From: PALSA-1353 sp036267155 | GTDB lineage: Bacteria > Planctomycetota > Phycisphaerae > Tepidisphaerales > Tepidisphaeraceae | NCBI GenBank assembly: GCA_036267155.1 | Contig: DATAWP010000062.1 | Location: 1 to 64,000 of the forward strand | Length of the DNA: 64,000 nucleotides | Direction: 5' to 3' | Shown: one piece after another, positions 52,426-62,386 of the stretch | Numbering within the stretch: the stretch's first letter is position 1 | Layout of the letters: every line of letters begins with the position of its first letter | Program-made: the position numbers and the translations under genes | The notes under the pieces: model-generated | What the model was told of the DNA's origin: nothing | The model's input: the letters and a program-made list of their open reading frames with translations, nothing else | The model's database searches: none

Positions 52426-53598
52426 ATGGGCCAATTGTCTTACAGAACCGCCGGCGAATCGCATGGGAAAGCGCTGATCGCGCTGATCGAGGGGATGCCG
52501 GAGGGGGTGGCGATCGATCAGGCGTTCATTGATGGGGAATTACGGCGTCGGCAAGGCGGATATGGGCGCGGGGGGCGGCAGAAAATTGAGACGGATCATG
52601 CGGAATTCCTCAGCGGCGTGCGGATGGGGAAAACCATTGGGTCGCCGATCGCTGTTGAGATTGTTAATAAGGATTCGCGATTGGATGATCCGGCGGCGAC
52701 GCCGCCACTGCATCGACCGAGGCCGGGGCATGCGGATTTGGCGGGATCGGTGAAATGGCTGACGACGGATTGCCGGCTGACGCTGGAGCGGGCGAGTGCG
52801 CGGGAGACGGCGGCGCGGGTGTCGGCTGGGGCGGTGGCCAGATGTCTGCTGCGCGAATTCGGGATCGAGGTGTTTGGGTTTGTGCGGGCCGTGGGGCCGG
52901 CCGAGGGCAAATTTGTCGTGAGCGAGGAGAATTGGCGCGAGCTGCTGAAGGCGCGCGATGCGTCGGAGGTTTATTGTCCGGATGCGGCGGCGGATGCGGC
53001 GATGAAGCAGTTTATCAACGATCAGAAGATGGCCAAGGACACGGCCGGGGGAATCGTCGAGGCGCACGTGTTTGGGTGTCCGATCGGACTGGGGAGCTGC
53101 ATGACGTGGGATGGGCGGCTGGATGGACGCCTCGCGGCGGCGGTGGCGAGCATCCAGGCGTTCAAGGGCGTGGAGTTCGGTTTGGGATTCGAGGCGGCGC
53201 GACGGCCGGGGTCGAAGGTGCATGATGAAATCGGATTCGATCCGGCGAAAAAAGATACGCCGGCGATGGGGTTTGTGCGCGGGAGCAATAATGCAGGGGG
53301 ATTGGAAGGCGGGATGACCAACGGCAAGCCGGTGGTGGTGCGCGGGGCGATGAAGCCGATCAGCACGCTGGGCAAGCCGTTGATGAGCGTTGATTTGAAC
53401 ACGAAAGAGCCGTCGGAAGCGGGATGGGAGAGATCGGATATATCGGCCATCGGCGCGGCTTCGGTGGTGATGGAGAATGTGATCGGGTTCGAGATTGCGC
53501 GGGCGCTGCTGGAAAAATTCGGTGGGGATTCGGTGCGCGAGGTTCGTGCGAATTACGACAGTTATCTCGCGTTGGCTCGGAGGCTGCCATTGTCGTGA
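52426..53598 (+). CDS. aroC: Chorismate synthase
   Basis: Last shikimate step, an FMN-dependent phosphate elimination from EPSP. 390 residues. SYRTAGESHGKALIALIEG, RRQGGYGRGGRQKIETD, TPPLHRPRPGHADLAGS and RASARETAARVSAGAVA are the family signatures; GSNNAGGLEGGMTNG is the later active-site loop. The third-codon positions are G-ending here, in contrast to the C-ending genes left of 50 kb. Confidence 0.97.
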   Translation: MGQLSYRTAGESHGKALIALIEGMPEGVAIDQAFIDGELRRRQGGYGRGGRQKIETDHAEFLSGVRMGKTIGSPIAVEIVNKDSRLDDPAATPPLHRPRPGHADLAGSVKWLTTDCRLTLERASARETAARVSAGAVARCLLREFGIEVFGFVRAVGPAEGKFVVSEENWRELLKARDASEVYCPDAAADAAMKQFINDQKMAKDTAGGIVEAHVFGCPIGLGSCMTWDGRLDGRLAAAVASIQAFKGVEFGLGFEAARRPGSKVHDEIGFDPAKKDTPAMGFVRGSNNAGGLEGGMTNGKPVVVRGAMKPISTLGKPLMSVDLNTKEPSEAGWERSDISAIGAASVVMENVIGFEIARALLEKFGGDSVREVRANYDSYLALARRLPLS

Positions 53599-54920
53599 GT
53601 TCGCCCGTCTTTGGATTTCTCGCGTTTACCAGCGGATCGTACGAGGGCGCGATCATCCGCGACATGCGGCTGGCGAATTCGCTGCATCGAAGGGGATTCA
53701 AAGTCTTCGTCTACTGGGTGATGGAAACGAATTCGGCCCTGGTGGACCCGGGCATCACGCAAAGATGTTTCCTGCGCGGGGGGCGTTACCTGCTCGGCAA
53801 GCCCAGCGCCGTCATGGAAAAGCTGGCGAGAGCAACCGATGTATTTTCGCGGAATCGGCGATTGAGATTTTTGCAGCAGCATCCGGCCGTCCTGGCGTCG
53901 TTGCTGGAGAATTTCGTGGCGAGCATGTGCGACGCGGCCCCGGACCCGGGGGCGGTGATTCGGCTGGAAAAACTGATGGCTGGGGATGGCGTGACGCATC
54001 TGCTGCCGACGTTCGTGATGGCGTGCCCCATCGCCCTGGCGGCGAAACAGCGCGGGGGTCATCCGTTTGAATATCTGGCGACGTTTCAGGGCGAGGAAAT
54101 TTTTGCGAATTATGCGCAGAAGCGGAATCGGCTGGCGGATTATTACGCGATGCTTCGGCGCTGCACGACCGGCAGCCCGTGGCCGGCCGTCGCCGTCAGC
54201 GACGACTACGCGGTGCGGTTGGGGGAGGAGATCGGCATCGATCCGGCGCGGATGAGGACCATTTATCCCGGGATTGAATTACCGGCTCAGACGGCGAAGC
54301 CCGCGTTTTCCGTGCTGACGGAGAAATTGCCGACGCTGAATCCGAAGATACCGATGATGACCTACCTCGGGCGGCAGGACTCGGAGAAGGGAACCGATCT
54401 GCTGTTGTACGCGGCGCGGATGCTGCGGAGCCGGGGCGTCGAATTTCAATTGGTGATCTGCGGCGGATCGAGCTTCGGTTGGAAATATCAGGAGATCTGC
54501 CGGTCGATTGCGGATCATCTGCGGCTGGAGATTTTCTGGAAGCGGCGGGTCACGGACGAATTCCGCGCGGCGTTGTATGCGTATAGCCGGTGCGTGGTTT
54601 ATCCGTCGATCCATCGCGAGCCGTTTGGAATGGTGGCGGCGGAGGCGATGAGCCATGGAACGCCGGTGATCGTGCCGGACCACGGGGGCGTTGCGGAGGT
54701 GATCGGCAAAGGAGACTGCGCGGGAGGATTGACGTTCCGCGTCTGGGACAGCGGAGATTTAGCGGATCAAATGGAGCGGATGGTGAAGGATGATGGGCTG
54801 CATGCGCGGCTGGCGGAGAATACCCGGCGAGTTGCGGCGAAATTCGATGTGGAAGTGATGACGGATCGGGTGCTGGAGCATGTGGGGATCAAACCGGAAA
54901 TCCGGAAGCAACAAATGTAG
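53595..54920 (+). CDS. GT4/GT1-type glycosyltransferase
   Basis: 441 residues from a GTG overlapping the aroC stop (GTGA), so translation is coupled. N-terminal Rossmann start FGFLAFTSGSYEGAIIRDMRLANSL, linker, then the C-terminal donor domain: MTYLGRQDSEKGTDLLLYA, FQLVICGG and the E-x7-E motif in SIHREPFGMVAAEAMSHGTP. The donor and acceptor are unknown. It ends at a strong hairpin that includes its stop codon. Confidence 0.9.
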   Translation: MSSPVFGFLAFTSGSYEGAIIRDMRLANSLHRRGFKVFVYWVMETNSALVDPGITQRCFLRGGRYLLGKPSAVMEKLARATDVFSRNRRLRFLQQHPAVLASLLENFVASMCDAAPDPGAVIRLEKLMAGDGVTHLLPTFVMACPIALAAKQRGGHPFEYLATFQGEEIFANYAQKRNRLADYYAMLRRCTTGSPWPAVAVSDDYAVRLGEEIGIDPARMRTIYPGIELPAQTAKPAFSVLTEKLPTLNPKIPMMTYLGRQDSEKGTDLLLYAARMLRSRGVEFQLVICGGSSFGWKYQEICRSIADHLRLEIFWKRRVTDEFRAALYAYSRCVVYPSIHREPFGMVAAEAMSHGTPVIVPDHGGVAEVIGKGDCAGGLTFRVWDSGDLADQMERMVKDDGLHARLAENTRRVAAKFDVEVMTDRVLEHVGIKPEIRKQQM

Positions 54921-54943
54921 CCCCCGGTGAATCACCGGGGGCT
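54919..54943. terminator. Hairpin between convergent GT4 and folC
   Basis: AGCCCCCGGTG and CACCGGGGGCT form an 11-bp perfect stem around AAT. It begins inside the TAG stop codon of the upstream gene. It lies 18 nt from the folC stop and can serve both directions. Confidence 0.65.
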
Positions 54944-54960
54944 AAATGGGGGTAATTTCG

Positions 54961-56469
54961 TTACTCGGCTTTATGGTTGCGGGCTTCGGCGGCGGCTTTG
55001 GCGGCGAATAGCTTTTTAGCTTCGCCGACGAGGTAGAAGCTGCCGGTGATGCAGATCAAATCTTCTTTGGTGACGGCGCGATTGGCGATGCCGAGGGCTT
55101 CTTCCAGATTCTCGGCCACCTGGGCCATTTTGCCGTAAAGCTCGACGTATTGCGCGGCGAGTTCGTGAGGGTCGGCGGAACGGACGCTGTTCACACGGGT
55201 GAAGATGACTTTGTCGGCGCCGCTGGTGATGCGCTCGAGCATGCCGGGAACGTCTTTGTCGGCGCAACAGCCGAAGATGACGACCATGGAATCGTAGGGA
55301 ATGTGCTGTCCGATGGCCTTCATGGCGGCATCAAGGCTGGCGGCGTTGTGGGCGCCGTCCACGATCACGCGCGGAGTTTGGGCGACCATCTCCATGCGGC
55401 CGGGGATGGTGACCTTGGAAAGCCCTTCCATGGCGCGGGAATCGTTGATGGCGATTCCGCGGGATTTCAGGCGGTCGATCACCGCCAGGGCCAGGCCGCA
55501 GTTGATGGCCTGGTGCTCGCCGATGAGTGGCACGGCAAGATGTTCGAATTTGCTGTTGGGGGTCGTGAGACAAACACGGTTGTGCGGCCCAAGCATCCGG
55601 CTGGATTCGAAGCGGTAACTGAATTCGATCGTCTGGCCGGTGAATTCGAGCGGAGCGCCGACTTTTTCGGCGACTTTCCTGAGCGCGGCTTCCGCCTGCG
55701 GATCCTGAATGACGCTGAGGGCGGGAATATTGTGCTTGAAGATGCCGGCCTTTTCGGTGGCGATGTGGCCGAGTGTGGGCCCAAGCTGGGCCATGTGATC
55801 GTGACTGATGCTGGTGATCGCGGTAACTTCGGGACGAATGACGTTCGTGCTGTCGAGGCGACCGCCCAAACCGGTTTCCACGACCGCGATATCCACCTTG
55901 TTGTCTGCAAAATATTTGAACGCGATGGCAGTCAACACATCAAAGTAAGTCGGCGTGGGCTTGAGCCGGGCAACCATCGGTTCAACCAGCCGGACCAGGC
56001 GGGCAAAGCTCGCCTGCGGGATCATGTCGCCATCAATGGCGATGCGCTCGCGAACATCAACAAGGTGCGGGCTAGTGTACAGACCGACTTTGTAGCCGTT
56101 GGCCTGAAGCATGGCGGCGATCATGGTGCAAGTGCTGCCCTTGCCTTTGGTTCCGGCAACGTGGACCGAGCGGAAATGCTCGTGGGGATTGCCCAGCTTC
56201 TTGAGCAGAGCCCGCATGCGATCCAGGTTGAAATTATCGTGGTTGTAGCGAACAATCCGCAAACGCTCGTAATCGCTGAGCGTGGCGAGAAATCGTAAAG
56301 ACTTGGAATAGCTGATGATAGGGCCGGCTTTCGCCGGCGCATCGTGGCCGCGGGTCTTTTTCAGATCGATCAGGACCGGCTTACGGTGATGGGTGGCGGC
56401 CCGCCGAACCGGCCGAGCCGACGCCTTGTGAGCGCGGATTTTTCGCCGGATTTTTTCGCGGATGGCCAT
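54961..56469 (-). CDS. folC: Bifunctional folylpolyglutamate/dihydrofolate synthase
   Basis: Adds glutamate to folates with ATP. 502 residues. P-loop GTKGKGST at 106-113, then YTSPHLVDVRERIAIDG, VETGLGGRLDSTNVI, DHMAQLGPTLGHIATEKAGIF and the C-terminal DGAHNAASLDAAM. A ~50-residue strongly basic N-terminus (REKIRRKIRAHKASARPVRR) is unusual for FolC and could be a late start misread, but the ATG at 56469 has no obvious internal rival before residue 50. It is convergent with the GT4 gene. Confidence 0.93.
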   Translation of the reverse strand: MAIREKIRRKIRAHKASARPVRRAATHHRKPVLIDLKKTRGHDAPAKAGPIISYSKSLRFLATLSDYERLRIVRYNHDNFNLDRMRALLKKLGNPHEHFRSVHVAGTKGKGSTCTMIAAMLQANGYKVGLYTSPHLVDVRERIAIDGDMIPQASFARLVRLVEPMVARLKPTPTYFDVLTAIAFKYFADNKVDIAVVETGLGGRLDSTNVIRPEVTAITSISHDHMAQLGPTLGHIATEKAGIFKHNIPALSVIQDPQAEAALRKVAEKVGAPLEFTGQTIEFSYRFESSRMLGPHNRVCLTTPNSKFEHLAVPLIGEHQAINCGLALAVIDRLKSRGIAINDSRAMEGLSKVTIPGRMEMVAQTPRVIVDGAHNAASLDAAMKAIGQHIPYDSMVVIFGCCADKDVPGMLERITSGADKVIFTRVNSVRSADPHELAAQYVELYGKMAQVAENLEEALGIANRAVTKEDLICITGSFYLVGEAKKLFAAKAAAEARNHKAE

Positions 56470-56663
56470 ACGAGTTGATTTTATCAGGATAGATGACCCG
56501 TTTCAACTTTGCATACAACTTCATGTAATATATTCACTTAACATCAATTCCCCCCTATCATTATAGACGTTTAAGTTAGGCAGCATTAACACGCAAAAAA
56601 AGCAAATGGCTACCCATCGTGACTCGAAGAGGGTATCCTGCCGCCCCCTGAATGGAGTTTTGA

Positions 56664-58121
56664 TTGGCTGCATCGAAAGAGATTAAATCGGTCGCATTCG
56701 TGAGCCTGGGGTGCCCCAAAAACCTTGTTGACAGCGAGCGGATGCTGGGATTATTGGCAGCCGACGGCCTGACCGTGACGGCGGAGGCGAAGGATGCCGA
56801 TGCGATCATCATCAACACCTGCGGGTTTCTGGAAGCCTCGAAGGTGGAATCACTGGGCGAGATCCGACAGGCGATCAAGTTGAAGCAGCAGGGAAAAGTC
56901 CGGCGGGTGGTGGTGGCGGGATGCCTGGTGCAGCGGCACAAGACGCAATTGCTGGCTGAGGCGCCGGGGATCGATCGGCTGGTGGGCGTTTTTGATCGGG
57001 AACATATCGTCCAGGCGGTGCGCGGGGCGGAAAATCCACGGCAGAAGGACGGGCATTTCCTGGGCAAGTATCACGACTTGTCGCGCCGGCTTGCGGCGGA
57101 GGCGAAACTCGACGCCGATGCGAAGGAAACCAAAACGGCGCGATTGCCGGTGTTTGAAGACGACCGGGCGCGATTGCGGCTGACGCCGCGGCATTATGCG
57201 TTTCTGCGAGTCAGCGAGGGATGCAATCAGGGATGCGCGTTCTGCACGATCCCCTCGATCCGCGGTCCCATGCGTTCCAAGCCGATCGACCACATTCTGG
57301 CCGAAGCGCGCGAACTGGCCGCGGACGGCGCTGTGGAACTGAACCTCATTGGGCAGGACACGACCAGCTACGGAACGGACATTGGCTATGAACCGGGATT
57401 GACCGGGCTGCTGAAAAAATTGAACAAGGACTTGAAGGACGTACACTGGCTGCGGCTGATGTATGCGTATCCATCCTGTTTCACGGACGAGATGGTTCGG
57501 GCGCTGGCGGATTGCGATCGGGTGGTGAAGTACATCGATATGCCGCTTCAGCATATCAACGATCAGATGTTGACGACGATGAAGCGCCGGGTGACGAGGG
57601 GGCAGATCGAGAAGCTGCTGGAAAAGCTGAGGATGTGGGTGCCGGGCGTGACAATCCGGACGACGTTTATCGCGGGCTCGCCGGGCGAGAGCGAAGCGCA
57701 GCATCGGGAATTGGTCGATTTCGTGCGGGATTTTGGGTTCGACATGATGGGGGTTTTTCCCTACAGCGCCGAGCCGGGCACGCCGATGGGACGGATGGAA
57801 GGGCAAATCCCCCAGCAGGTCAAAGAGGCGCGAATAGAAGAGTTGATGCTGACCCAGCAGCAGATCGCGTTTGCAAAAGCCGAGCGGAGAATCGGTCAAT
57901 CCGTGGACGTGCTGATCGACCGGCCGGATGCGGAGGCGGAAAAGAATTGGATCGGAAGAACGAGTGGCCAGGCGCCGGACATTGATTCGGTGACGATACT
58001 GCGCGGGGAAAATCTACACGCGGGCAAACTCGTGACCGCCAAGGTGACGGGGGCGAGAGGGTATGATTCGATCGCGGAAATTCCGCGGAAGAAATCGCGT
58101 AGTTTGCAAGTCGTGGGATGA
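56664..58121 (+). CDS. rimO: Ribosomal protein S12 methylthiotransferase RimO
   Basis: Radical-SAM enzyme that methylthiolates Asp in S12. 485 residues. C17, C53 and C87 bind the auxiliary cluster; C187, C191 and C194 (CNQGCAFC) bind the radical-SAM cluster; the C-terminal TRAM-like domain carries VDVLIDRPDAEAE. FVSLGCPKNLVDSE is the RimO-specific start. The start is TTG, and the DNA is G-rich on the + strand. An insertion of ~25 residues (130-160) precedes the radical-SAM core. Confidence 0.96.
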   Translation: MAASKEIKSVAFVSLGCPKNLVDSERMLGLLAADGLTVTAEAKDADAIIINTCGFLEASKVESLGEIRQAIKLKQQGKVRRVVVAGCLVQRHKTQLLAEAPGIDRLVGVFDREHIVQAVRGAENPRQKDGHFLGKYHDLSRRLAAEAKLDADAKETKTARLPVFEDDRARLRLTPRHYAFLRVSEGCNQGCAFCTIPSIRGPMRSKPIDHILAEARELAADGAVELNLIGQDTTSYGTDIGYEPGLTGLLKKLNKDLKDVHWLRLMYAYPSCFTDEMVRALADCDRVVKYIDMPLQHINDQMLTTMKRRVTRGQIEKLLEKLRMWVPGVTIRTTFIAGSPGESEAQHRELVDFVRDFGFDMMGVFPYSAEPGTPMGRMEGQIPQQVKEARIEELMLTQQQIAFAKAERRIGQSVDVLIDRPDAEAEKNWIGRTSGQAPDIDSVTILRGENLHAGKLVTAKVTGARGYDSIAEIPRKKSRSLQVVG

Positions 58122-58122
58122 A

Positions 58123-58734
58123 TCAGGGCGGGGGCGGGGGCAGGGGCAGCGGTGGTGGCGGCGGCGGTTCAAACGCCGCCTTGACGTGAGGGCGATTCAG
58201 AAAATAGAGGATGGCGATTCCACTGCCTGTGCCGATCACGATGCCGATTACCTGCGCAATGATGGAGAAGTGATAGCCCCCCTGAATGGCCGGATCGTTG
58301 GGATGCTGGGCCGCTAAGCGGCTGAATTCGGGGTTGATCATTTCGACGTAAAATATAACCCCCACCGCGACGGAGAGGAGTTGATAGAGGGCATAGCCGT
58401 TCATCAACCGCCGAGCGCTGGGCTTGAGTTTCAGACATCCGATGCCTGCGATCAGAAGCAGCGCGTTCACGAACCAGCCGACGATCTGGAAGACCGTGAT
58501 GTAGTTCCGAATTGCGCCCGGCGTGTTGAAGATGTCGGTAACGGGATTGCTGGGTTGGAGCGCGGAAAGGAATTGGTGTTGAATGACAATGCAAAACCCG
58601 CCGAGAAGCCCGATGCCGCCGAAAATGGCCGCCGCCCAGCCGATGATGGAAACCGAAAGCGGCCTGCGGCTGGGCTGGAAATGCGGCGTATAATAGGGCA
58701 GAGGGTCGATCGGAGGCGGAGGAACTTTGGACAT
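58123..58734 (-). CDS. Hypothetical membrane protein with Pro-rich C-terminus
   Basis: 203 residues. Four hydrophobic segments (e.g. IIGWAAAIFGGIGLLGGFCIV, FQIVGWFVNALLLIAGIGCL, YQLLSVAVGVIFYVEM, IIAQVIGIVIGTGSGIAILYF) and a proline-only end after KAAFE. The stop is 1 nt from the rimO stop, so the genes converge tightly. Planctomycete-type DUF-less membrane protein; function unknown. Confidence 0.6.
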   Translation of the reverse strand: MSKVPPPPIDPLPYYTPHFQPSRRPLSVSIIGWAAAIFGGIGLLGGFCIVIQHQFLSALQPSNPVTDIFNTPGAIRNYITVFQIVGWFVNALLLIAGIGCLKLKPSARRLMNGYALYQLLSVAVGVIFYVEMINPEFSRLAAQHPNDPAIQGGYHFSIIAQVIGIVIGTGSGIAILYFLNRPHVKAAFEPPPPPPLPLPPPPP

Positions 58735-58885
58735 GCCGGTTTGTGCAAGGATTATCGGGCAAAGAGGGTTTTCAAGGAAGAGCATCTGACCAAACTCATC
58801 CGGTTATCTCGGACGGTTTTTTTCTATTTGGGCGTTACGAGGATTGGCCGGATACATTAGATTGTGTCCAGAGTTGGAAGGTGCA

Positions 58886-59284
<399 letters not shown>

Positions 59285-59326
59285 AATTGTTGTGACAGGC
59301 GGGGCCGTCGGGGATAATCGGCGGAA

Positions 59327-60544
59327 ATGTCGGGGAATGATTATTTCACCAATGTGACGAGGCCGGGAATACTGACGGCCGTGGGTGTGTTCAGCATTAT
59401 CGTGGCTTCGACTGCGCTGCTGGTGGATTTGGGGAGTTTGGGTTTCGCGAACGCGGTGTCGCACTTTGCGGTGCGGAGAACACCGGCGGCAACCATTAAC
59501 TCAGCCCCCCCGCCGCTCACACCGGCACATGCGGAGTACGTCGCGCCCAACGGATTGTCCGCCAGCCAGCGGCAGATCGTGATCGCCGGGCTTTCGCAGG
59601 TCCGGCCACTTTCAATCGCACGACAAAAACAAGTGGATGGGCTGCTCGCGGATGCGGGCCAGCAGGTGATCGGTTTATCGCCGGATAATCTGACCACGGA
59701 CCGGGTCGTCGCGTACGTGACGGACGTGAGGAATTTTCCGAATGCGTCCGGCGGCCCGCCGGACGATTTGTTCATCCTGGGCAGTGGCCGATTACAGGTT
59801 TCCGATGAGAACGCCGTCTTTTTCGCCCAGAACAGTCCGTCGGGGATTCGATCGCACGGGGGAAGCTTCACTGATTCATCGGGAACGCATCTGGCCTCGG
59901 AGCAAATCGCGGCAGTGGTGGACCGCGTGCAGAGCCTGTGCGGGCAAGGTCAGGCAATGAACAGCGCGCAGATCAACGCGCTGCAGAGCGAGCTGGAATT
60001 ACCGTCACAAACACTCATCACGCCCAGCGCATCCGTTGCGGAGGCGGCGGCGCAGGTGCAGTCCGTGCGGGCGCTGGGGGATGGAACGATCGCCGTGACC
60101 ACCGGCAATTCATCCATGAGTTTCGGACCGAGGGGGCGGATGGTTCCGGGCGTCATTGCCATTTCACAGACGATCTGGACGCCGCCGATGGTCGCCAAAC
60201 GTGATGCGACGCTGCTGGTGCTGGATACGTTCCTAAGTTTCGTGGCGGCGGGATTTCTCCTGGCTTGCGGGGTCATGGTGCTGCGGAACTCGCCGATCTC
60301 GCGGTGGATGCACCTGGGATACGCGATCGGGAAGATCCCGCTGGTGGCGTTGTCGTGCTTTGCGATCTATCAGGTGGCGATGGCATTGAATGCGCGATCA
60401 CCGGATGCGGAATCAACCGCGAATGCGTGGATGATGATCGTGGGAATGCCGGGGATCGTTTATCCGATTGTTCTGCTGATCGTCATGAATTTGAGATCGG
60501 TGCGGGAGTTTTTGGGGACGCCGACGGTGGCGAGGATTTTTTGA
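59327..60544 (+). CDS. Hypothetical membrane protein
   Basis: 405 residues. An N-terminal helix (about 15-38), a long extracytoplasmic stretch (about 55-285) rich in Ser/Gln/Ala, and three C-terminal helices (LVLDTFLSFVAAGFLLACGVMV, IPLVALSCFAIYQVAMAL, MMIVGMPGIVYPIVLLIVM). Around 70-200 it has a repeated S-x-x-Q-x-x-x-V pattern. No family is recognised. Confidence 0.6.
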   Translation: MSGNDYFTNVTRPGILTAVGVFSIIVASTALLVDLGSLGFANAVSHFAVRRTPAATINSAPPPLTPAHAEYVAPNGLSASQRQIVIAGLSQVRPLSIARQKQVDGLLADAGQQVIGLSPDNLTTDRVVAYVTDVRNFPNASGGPPDDLFILGSGRLQVSDENAVFFAQNSPSGIRSHGGSFTDSSGTHLASEQIAAVVDRVQSLCGQGQAMNSAQINALQSELELPSQTLITPSASVAEAAAQVQSVRALGDGTIAVTTGNSSMSFGPRGRMVPGVIAISQTIWTPPMVAKRDATLLVLDTFLSFVAAGFLLACGVMVLRNSPISRWMHLGYAIGKIPLVALSCFAIYQVAMALNARSPDAESTANAWMMIVGMPGIVYPIVLLIVMNLRSVREFLGTPTVARIF

Positions 60545-60564
60545 ATTGGATTGGCAGATGGATT

Positions 60565-60792
60565 CTACTTTTGCCGGAAGACGATTCGCCCGCGGGTCAG
60601 GTCGTAGGGGGACAGCTCAACCTTGACCTTGTCGCCGGGGAGGATGCGGATGAAATGCTTGCGCATTTTTCCCGAGACGTGGCCGAGGATTTCGCGGGAG
60701 GTGCCGCCCTGATCCAGGCGCAGCTTGAACATTGCGTTGGGCAGAGCGGTGGTAACGGTTGCTTCGACTTCGATCGGTTCGGATTTGGCCAA
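60565..60792 (-). CDS. infA: Translation initiation factor IF-1
   Basis: 75 residues: IEVEATVTTALPNAMFKLRL and KMRKHFIRILPGDKVKVELS with PYDLTRGRIVFRQK, the complete IF-1 OB-fold. The start is TTG at 60792 (MAKSEPIEVE), chosen because GGAG lies 8 nt upstream and the family begins MAK; the frame stays open far upstream through a repeat. Between infA and dnaJ the gap holds repeat family C. Confidence 0.95.
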   Translation of the reverse strand: MAKSEPIEVEATVTTALPNAMFKLRLDQGGTSREILGHVSGKMRKHFIRILPGDKVKVELSPYDLTRGRIVFRQK

Positions 60793-60868
60793 GTTGCGTT
60801 CTCCAGGTGGGGATATGGTAGCCGCTGGGCGCGATGACCACAAGAACGCCCGGGGAAATCGGAATGGG

Positions 60869-60939
60869 TGCAAGTTGCAAGTGCAAGTGCAAGTTGGATA
60901 GGCCGCCTGCACTTGCCACTTGTACTTGCCACTTGCACT
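60869..60939. repeat. Dispersed repeat of family C (CACTTGCAACTTG), copy 2
   Basis: CAAGTTGCAAGTGCAAGTGC on one side and CACTTGCCACTTGTACTTGC on the other, facing each other across GGCCGCC. It is the reverse of the word order at 14117-14202 and fills the infA-dnaJ gap. Confidence 0.8.
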
Positions 60940-60988
60940 GCTCTGCATTTCGCCCCCGCGGCCGGCGATGCTAAGATTTAACACGGCT

Positions 60989-61957
60989 ATGGCAAAGAAA
61001 GACTATTACGATGTTCTGGGCGTGTCGCGGACGGCTTCGGGCGACGAGATCAAAGCCGCGTTCCGCAAGATGGCACGCAAGTTTCATCCCGACGTGACCA
61101 AGAACGATCCGAAATCAACCGAACGGTTCAAGGAAGCTCAGGAAGCATACGAAGTGCTGTCCGATGCGGCCAAGCGAAAGAACTATGACGAGTTCGGCCA
61201 CGCCGGCGTCGGCGCGACGCCGGGGGCGGGCCCAGATCCGTGGGAGGCCTATCGGCGATCGCAGGGCGGAGGAGCCCGGCGATCCTGGCAAGGCGGGCCG
61301 GGCGTCAGCGTCGAGGATTTCGATGTCGGAGGCGCGGATTTTGGAAGCGTCTTCGAACAGTTCTTCGGGGGAGGCCGAGGAAGATCGTCGTCACGGGGAC
61401 GGACGCGAGCCGAGCCGCAGCGTGGGCAGGATATCGAGCACCCGGTGACGCTGACGTTCGAGCAAGCCGCCCGGGGAACGCATTTGCCGCTGCAGATCAA
61501 TCGCGAGGGGAAGATCGAGACGATCGACATCCGCATCCCCGGCGGCGTGAAGGACGGGAGCCGCGTGCGCGTGAAGGGCCGCGGGCAAGCCGGCATCGGG
61601 GGCGAGGCGGGAGATTTGTTCATCATTACCAAGGTAACGCCGCATCCGTATTTCCAGCGCGACGGGCTGGACGTGCACCTGGAATTGCCGATCAGTTTGT
61701 ACGAGGCGGTTGCCGGCGCGAAGGTGGATGTCCCGACGCTGGATGGCCAGCGAACGCTGACGATTCCGCCCAACACCAGCAGCGGAGCCAAGCTGCGGAT
61801 CAAGAGCCACGGCATTCAGCGCGGCGACGAAAAAGGGGATCAGATCGTCATCACGAAGATCGTGATGCCGAAGAATCTGGACGAAGAGGACCGCAAGTCG
61901 ATCGAGCGGATCGCGGAGAAACATCCGGTGAATCCGCGCGCGGATGTGGGGTGGTGA
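60989..61957 (+). CDS. cbpA: DnaJ-class co-chaperone without zinc finger (CbpA type)
   Basis: 322 residues. J-domain 4-66 with HPD 33-35, a Gly/Phe/Ser-rich linker (GGGRGRSSSRGR), then two substrate-binding domains (TLTFEQAARGTHLPLQI; LELPISLYEAVAGAKVDVP) with no CXXCXGXG zinc repeats, so CbpA/DjlA-type rather than DnaJ. It activates DnaK, which is not in the window. The start MAKKDYYDVLG at 60989 is standard; an upstream frame reads through the repeat. Confidence 0.93.
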   Translation: MAKKDYYDVLGVSRTASGDEIKAAFRKMARKFHPDVTKNDPKSTERFKEAQEAYEVLSDAAKRKNYDEFGHAGVGATPGAGPDPWEAYRRSQGGGARRSWQGGPGVSVEDFDVGGADFGSVFEQFFGGGRGRSSSRGRTRAEPQRGQDIEHPVTLTFEQAARGTHLPLQINREGKIETIDIRIPGGVKDGSRVRVKGRGQAGIGGEAGDLFIITKVTPHPYFQRDGLDVHLELPISLYEAVAGAKVDVPTLDGQRTLTIPPNTSSGAKLRIKSHGIQRGDEKGDQIVITKIVMPKNLDEEDRKSIERIAEKHPVNPRADVGW

Positions 61958-61997
61958 GAATTAGAGCGGTAGAAAGTGCAGAGTAGAGAGTAGAAAC

Positions 61998-62372
61998 ATG
62001 AAAGCCGCGGAATCCCAGCTCAAATGCTCCACTGCCAACCGCTGCGGTTTCTCGCGCCGCGCCGGCAAATCCGTTTGGGGATTTGTGGGTTTTCTGGGGT
62101 TGTTCTGCATCTTGCTGGTGCTGGTGACGAAGGTCTATCTGCTGCGGGCGTTGACGGACTTCAACGGAGCCGATGAGAAGGCAAGAAAGATCATCGCCCT
62201 GCACGCGCTGCTGATGATGTCGCTGCTGCTGGTGATTTTGGGATTGAGTTTGCTGCTGATCTTCCGGATCGGCCGATACTTTTTCCCACGCCGGACCGAG
62301 CCGCGGACCAAGACGCAGTACACGGATGCGTGGACCGAAGCGGGCAAGCGGATGAAGACGCCGGAGGAGTGA
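61998..62372 (+). CDS. Small two-helix membrane protein
   Basis: 124 residues with helices around 27-48 (VWGFVGFLGLFCILLVLVTK) and 67-90 (ALHALLMMSLLLVILGLSLL), then a basic tail. No family recognised. It follows dnaJ by 40 nt on the same strand. Confidence 0.55.
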   Translation: MKAAESQLKCSTANRCGFSRRAGKSVWGFVGFLGLFCILLVLVTKVYLLRALTDFNGADEKARKIIALHALLMMSLLLVILGLSLLLIFRIGRYFFPRRTEPRTKTQYTDAWTEAGKRMKTPEE

Positions 62373-62386
62373 GAAGTTATTTGAAA

